From Lachnospiraceae bacterium (GTDB lineage: Bacteria; Bacteroidota; Bacteroidia; Bacteroidales; Muribaculaceae), in the NCBI GenBank assembly GCA_023663655.1, contig JAMPGZ010000008.1:24790-88789 (forward strand): a DNA stretch of 64,000 bases, read 5' to 3'. A program made the position numbers and the translations under genes. Shown piece after piece: positions 60,513 to 64,000 of the stretch. The first letter of the stretch is position 1. Each line of letters opens with the position of its first letter. The notes under the pieces are model-generated. The model was not told the origin of the DNA. It made no database searches and was given only the letters and a program-made list of their open reading frames with translations.

Positions 60513-60520
60513 TATCTTTG
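60513..60520 (+). promoter_or_regulatory. -7 promoter element of recO
   Basis: TATCTTTG ends nine bases before the recO ATG, implying a very short or absent leader. Confidence 0.55.
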
Positions 60521-60529
60521 CGACATAAT

Positions 60530-61258
60530 ATGTTGACCCCAATTCATTGCATAGCGCTCCACACGGTAAAATATAATGACCGCAATAATATTGTGGCGGT
60601 CTACTCTTTGGAGCATGGGAGGATGTCGCTTCTTGTGTCGGCGGGAAATTCAAGGGAGGCACGCCGGCGCCGGGCGCTCATGATGCCGATGAGCCTTCTG
60701 GAATGCGTTGCCGATATCCGTCCCGGACGAGATATTGTCAATATAGATGATGTGCGGCAGACGATGGTATTCGCCGATCTTCATTCCAATCCTTATAAAA
60801 TGGCGGTGGCTATGTTCATGGCTGAATTTCTCGGGGTGGTTCTCCGGGAATGCCAGTCCGATGCTCATCTGTTCAGCTACATAATCAATTCTCTTAAGGA
60901 ACTTGATGGTGCCGATGGTCGTGCTACAGCCAACTTTTTGCCCGTGTTTCTGTATCGTCTCACTCACTTTTTGGGCATTGAGCCCGACACGGGCACTTAT
61001 CACACGGGCACGGTGTTTGATATGGCTGAGGGGATTTTCAGGCACAGTGTGCCGTTGCACGGCAAATACCTCGATCAACAGGAGGCGGCGTGGCTCAATA
61101 TATTTTCAAGAGTGTCGTGGAGGACTATGCCGAGGCTTCGTCTTAACAGGCATGGCAGAAGAAGGGCTATTGCTGTGGCTATGGAGTATTACACGCTGCA
61201 TTTCGCGTCGCTGTCCAATCTTAACTCTCCGGCTGTGCTCGCGGGATTGTTTGATTGA
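60530..61258 (+). CDS. recO: DNA repair protein RecO
   Basis: RecFOR-pathway mediator that binds DNA and RecR and loads RecA on gapped DNA. The 242 residues begin with the OB-fold (IHCIALHTVKYNDRNNIVAVYSLEHGRMSLLVSAG), followed by the helical C-terminal domain with LMMPMSLLECVADIRPGRDIV and LFSYIINSLKELDG. This is the Bacteroidetes form, without the zinc-finger cysteines of many RecO proteins. The ATG at 60530 was chosen because the OB-fold and the -7 element fix it; the frame is open further upstream without an ATG. It ends before a hairpin at 61267-61300. Confidence 0.9.
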   Translation: MLTPIHCIALHTVKYNDRNNIVAVYSLEHGRMSLLVSAGNSREARRRRALMMPMSLLECVADIRPGRDIVNIDDVRQTMVFADLHSNPYKMAVAMFMAEFLGVVLRECQSDAHLFSYIINSLKELDGADGRATANFLPVFLYRLTHFLGIEPDTGTYHTGTVFDMAEGIFRHSVPLHGKYLDQQEAAWLNIFSRVSWRTMPRLRLNRHGRRRAIAVAMEYYTLHFASLSNLNSPAVLAGLFD

Positions 61259-61266
61259 CAATAAAA

Positions 61267-61300
61267 AATGCGAAGAGCCGTTGCCTTTGCTCTTCGCATT
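61267..61300 (+). terminator. Terminator after recO
   Basis: 12-base perfect stem aatgcgaagagc (61267-61278) with its complement (61289-61300), 10-base loop, flanked by A6. It would also terminate bioB transcripts from the minus strand, where A6 reads as T6. Confidence 0.85.
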
Positions 61301-61438
61301 TGATATTTCACATTGAGGAAGTCGATTGCGGCGATTTCATCCGCTGTAGCTATTGGTGGAATTACGATTCCGATCGTTGTTTCCTCGTCCTTTGATACTA
61401 TAACATCCGCCGGCTTCTCAATGTTTAGGGGATGAATG

Positions 61439-62401
61439 TTAAATTTGATAACCGCATTTTTCGAATAATTCCTTGTCATCATTGACCGAATTTCCGATGG
61501 TGGTGAGCATATCTCCCATGAGGGCGCCGTTCATTCCGCCAAGCAGGATGCGTTCCATTGTTTTTTTTGAAAGCCTCATTCTTCCTCCGGCAAAACGCAT
61601 GGTGACTTTCGGCGCGATCAGTCTCATAAGCGCTACGGAGCGCACTATATCATCCTCGCTTATCAGCGGGGTGTCCTGAAGGGGTGTGCCCGGAATCGGG
61701 TTCAGAATGTTGACCGGAATCGACACGGCGCCGGCGTCCCGCGCTTCTTGGGCGAGTTCGAGGCGGTCGCGCATTGACTCACCCATGCCGATGATGCCTC
61801 CTGAGCACACTTGCAGTCCCGCCTCCTGAGCCATTTTGATGGTCTTGAGTTTGTCGGAATGGGAGTGGGTGGTGCAGAGGGTGCCGAAGAAGCGTGATGA
61901 TGTCTCGAGATTGCAGTGATAGCGCTTTACGCCGGCGGCTTTAAGCATCTTCAGCTCTGACAGATTCAGCAAGCCCATCGAGGCGCAGAGGTATAGCCCT
62001 GTTTCGGTTGATATTTTTTTGTATAGCTCGCAGAAGCGCTCCATGTCGGCAGGAGCCACTTTGCGTCCGCTGGTCACAAGCGACAGGCGTTTTATGCCGA
62101 GCTCGCAATTTATTTTTGCCGCTTTAAGGGCTTCCTCTTTCGGAACAAACTCGTATTCGTTGATTCCTGTGGAGTGGAATCGAGACTGGGCACACCATTT
62201 GCAGTCTTCCGAACAGTGCCCCGAGCGGGCGTTGATTATAGAGCAGGTGTCAATTGTGTCGCCCTCCCAGCGGAGTCTCACCTCGTTTGCCGCGTCGGCA
62301 AGCTCGTCGGTGGTGCATATATCATTGAGTCTGAGGGCTTCCTCCACTGATGCCGGAATCCCGTCGAGTGCCTTTGCTTTTATTTCGTCAAGTAATGTCA
62401 T
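61439..62401 (-). CDS. bioB: Biotin synthase
   Basis: Radical SAM enzyme inserting sulfur into dethiobiotin. The 320 residues contain CSEDCKWC (Cys63, Cys67, Cys70, binding the 4Fe-4S cluster), the YHCNLETSSRFF segment, and GGIIGMGES plus RFAGGRMRLS, whose Arg belongs to the 2Fe-2S site. Full length. No other biotin gene adjoins it. The -7 element TAACTTTG at 62422-62429 lies about 20 bases upstream. The upstream gap also holds two unusual palindromes. Confidence 0.96.
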   Translation of the reverse strand: MTLLDEIKAKALDGIPASVEEALRLNDICTTDELADAANEVRLRWEGDTIDTCSIINARSGHCSEDCKWCAQSRFHSTGINEYEFVPKEEALKAAKINCELGIKRLSLVTSGRKVAPADMERFCELYKKISTETGLYLCASMGLLNLSELKMLKAAGVKRYHCNLETSSRFFGTLCTTHSHSDKLKTIKMAQEAGLQVCSGGIIGMGESMRDRLELAQEARDAGAVSIPVNILNPIPGTPLQDTPLISEDDIVRSVALMRLIAPKVTMRFAGGRMRLSKKTMERILLGGMNGALMGDMLTTIGNSVNDDKELFEKCGYQI

Positions 62402-62421
62402 TACAGCAAAATTAATTATGG

Positions 62422-62429
62422 CAAAGTTA
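62422..62429 (-). promoter_or_regulatory. -7 promoter element of bioB
   Basis: TAACTTTG on the minus strand, about 20 bases before the ATG. A second weaker match (TAATTTTG) lies at 62407-62414. Confidence 0.5.
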
Positions 62430-62476
62430 TTGAATTATTTTAAAACACCGCAACAATTCATTAGCCAATGTAGGGT

Positions 62477-62570
62477 TCGCCACCTGTGGCGACCGTGTCG
62501 AAGCGGTATCGCCATCAGCAACGACTGCCGGTGTGGTTATGTTGTTGATTGGAGTCGCCACAGGTGGCGA
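62477..62570. repeat. Inverted pair of 16-base palindromes upstream of bioB
   Basis: tcgccacctgtggcga at 62477-62492 and its exact reverse complement at 62555-62570. Each is itself palindromic apart from the central two bases. A third partial copy, tgtggcgac, begins at about 62579. Confidence 0.85.
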
Positions 62571-62600
62571 CACTACATGTGGCGACGATAGGGATGAAAA

Positions 62601-62631
62601 AAGAGTGTGTCACATCGCGTGGCACACTCTT
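62601..62631 (-). terminator. Terminator of the lyase-like lipoprotein gene
   Basis: 13-base stem (62601-62613 with 62619-62631, one G-T pair), loop atcgc, followed on the minus strand by T4-T6. Confidence 0.82.
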
Positions 62632-62661
62632 CACGTGTTTAATTTTGCATTGCACAAGTTT

Positions 62662-63714
62662 TTAATCGTCAACAGCGCTTGGATTGGGATTAGTGTTCTT
62701 TTCGTAGATTTTGAAGTCAGTGAGATATATGTGTTCATCTTTGAGCAAGGTGTTTGAGCCAAACGGATCCTTGCCAACGCTGCGGTATATTCCATATTTG
62801 TTTCTGATGGCGGTTCCACCTTTGGCACGCCACAGGTCGATGTCGGAGTCGGAGTGTTCGATGAGAACTTTTCCGTCCCTGATGCGGGTGATTTTTATAT
62901 AGTAATGTCCGTGACGGCGGTAATGGCACTCCTCGACCACCTGTACCCATTCGTCCTCAAATTCCGATAGGGGTACATTGTCGACAATGTTGCCTTTGTT
63001 GGTTCCTCCGGCACGGGCAACGTGTATCACTTGAACGCGTTTGTTTGTGCCGTTTGAATTGGAACGGAGTGATATGGTGATGAGCGGCGATCCGTTGTCG
63101 GTGCCATCGGCTCCTTTGAGCTGGTGGATGTGGGTGAATTGTCCGGAGGGCTGGAATCCTGCGGGGATTTTGAATTTCCATTCCAGACGCTGCCATTCGT
63201 CATAGTTGCCGTTCACCTGAGGAAATCCGTCGCCCGATGTGCGGGATTTCATTTCATTGCGTTGGCGGTCGGTCTTGGTTCCTCGGTCGCCGTCTATGAA
63301 CTGGTCGTTCTTGTGGATTGACAGCTTGTAGACATACATATTTAAGGAATTGTCATATTCCACTTCCACATGGGTGCCGTCATAGTGGTCGTCGGCGGGG
63401 TTTTTGACGTTGTTGGAGTGCTCGGTATATTCAAAATCGAGTTTTTTCATATATGTGTCTACATCCCTCCATCCGGCGCCAACGAGCGAGGCGTCGGGCA
63501 CCATTGATGCCTTCAGCTCGTAGTTTTGAGTCGGGGTCTCCGGTTTGTCGGGCTTTTCCGGAGTCTCGGGAGTTTCCGGTTTTTCGGGTTCGGATGGCGG
63601 TGTGGGAGTTTCCGGAACTTCCGGCTCGTCTTTTGTAGAGTCGTTGTCGGTGCCGCAAGCACACATCGCCGAAGCTATTATTCCTATTGCAAGTATTGTT
63701 CTTAGTTTTCGCAT
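62662..63714 (-). CDS. Polysaccharide-lyase-like surface lipoprotein (concanavalin-A-like fold)
   Basis: Lipoprotein of 350 residues with lipobox SAMCAC followed by GTDND, then a Pro/Glu-rich spacer of about 40 residues (repeats of PETPEKP type) that would hold the domain away from the membrane. The catalytic-type domain shows DRQRNEMKSRTSGDGFP, EWQRLEWKFKIPAGFQPSG, FTHIHQLKG and ITISLRSNSNG, a pattern like heparin-lyase-I/alginate-lyase beta-jellyrolls that bind acidic polysaccharides. Arg, His and Tyr candidates for lyase catalysis are present (HIHQ, YRRHGHYY). The exact lyase family and substrate are not clear to me. A weak -7 match (CATCTTTG) lies at 63735-63742. Confidence 0.7.
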   Translation of the reverse strand: MRKLRTILAIGIIASAMCACGTDNDSTKDEPEVPETPTPPSEPEKPETPETPEKPDKPETPTQNYELKASMVPDASLVGAGWRDVDTYMKKLDFEYTEHSNNVKNPADDHYDGTHVEVEYDNSLNMYVYKLSIHKNDQFIDGDRGTKTDRQRNEMKSRTSGDGFPQVNGNYDEWQRLEWKFKIPAGFQPSGQFTHIHQLKGADGTDNGSPLITISLRSNSNGTNKRVQVIHVARAGGTNKGNIVDNVPLSEFEDEWVQVVEECHYRRHGHYYIKITRIRDGKVLIEHSDSDIDLWRAKGGTAIRNKYGIYRSVGKDPFGSNTLLKDEHIYLTDFKIYEKNTNPNPSAVDD

Positions 63715-64000
63715 TGCTTTAAATTTTGGATATGCAAAGATGGATAAAATGGAACATCGGCATATTAACGATTATGCCAAATGTTGTAAATATTGACGCA
63801 AATCATTGTAAATCACTTATAGGGGGGCTATTTTGGGGCAGATTCATTGAAAAAAGAAATACGGAATCCCCGCCGGCAACGATAGCAGCTTCGTGTTGGT
63901 GGCCTGTGCACTGAGCCAATTTCAAGCAGTCTTTCAGGTCATTTCCTGAAACTTAGCGAAGTATACTTCGGGCGACTCCATCTGCTTCCGCTATCATTGT
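63715..64000. other. Right-end region, no gene called
   Basis: About 286 bases. The first part is the promoter area of the lipoprotein gene. The last 150 bases have several short inverted repeats (ttcagg/cctgaa at 63933-63949, a perfect 14-base palindrome at 63957-63970) but no long open frame on either strand. It may be part of an element or RNA continuing beyond the window. Confidence 0.5.

Noticed and set aside
61189..61482. 97-codon minus-strand frame between bioB and recO
   Set aside because: It overlaps the end of bioB and the end of recO, and the terminator hairpin at 61267-61300 lies inside it. A middle part (residues about 16-55) looks protein-like and could be a remnant, but I cannot support a gene.
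63957..63970. Perfect palindrome considered as a loxP/dif-like recombination site
   Set aside because: It lacks the 13-base arms and spacer of loxP and does not match the XerCD dif pattern; no recombinase is nearby.

Overview
The window looks like a chromosomal segment of an intestinal Bacteroidales bacterium, most likely Muribaculaceae (Duncaniella/Muribaculum-like). The evidence is SusC/SusD pairs, Mfa-type fimbrillin genes, an N-succinylornithine-type carbamoyltransferase, TamL, many promoters with the Bacteroidetes -7 element TAnnTTTG, and no strong Shine-Dalgarno sequences. I placed it from gene content and motifs only; no database search was possible. I see no rRNA, CRISPR array, transposase, integrase or phage gene.

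Layout. (1) 1-7458: a partial formate/nitrite channel downstream of argF' (minus), a Wzx-like flippase (plus), the dTDP-L-rhamnose operon rfbA-C-D-B (minus) and a short AlkD-like protein. (2) 7544-22484, all minus: a two-fold repeated leucine-rich surface protein, then a seven-gene Mfa-type fimbrial operon. Its order is DUF3575, DUF3868/OmpA, fimbrillin, Mfa2 anchor, second fimbrillin, and two large modular lipoproteins with carbohydrate-binding-like domains. (3) 22766-29578: an NhaC-type antiporter diverging from a GH140 / GH78-sialidase-like pair that probably acts on plant pectin side chains. (4) 29673-42095: NADP-glutamate dehydrogenase, then two SusC/SusD operons whose promoters and leaders are near copies of each other.

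(5) 42212-58259, envelope biogenesis: a GH3/beta-lactamase-fold fusion, a 5'-nucleotidase, a PBP4-type DD-peptidase, an LptD-like protein, TamB and TamL. (6) 58312-64000, housekeeping: queE-queD, a 48-residue small protein, rpsT between two identical tRNA-Glu(UUC) genes, recO, bioB, and a polysaccharide-lyase-like lipoprotein at the right edge.

Most genes concern the cell surface: making it (rhamnose, flippase, LptD, TamB/TamL, peptidoglycan enzymes), decorating it (fimbriae, leucine-rich protein) and feeding through it (SusCD, GH140/GH78). Two non-coding patterns stand out. Five intergenic sites hold degenerate tandem repeats with a strict 9-base period, most of them beginning at a stop codon. 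Long poly-G tracts lie upstream of the fimbrial operon (G11) and directly beside the second SusC promoter (G9); the otherwise matching first SusC promoter has only G3 there. These tracts are good candidates for slippage-driven phase variation of surface genes.
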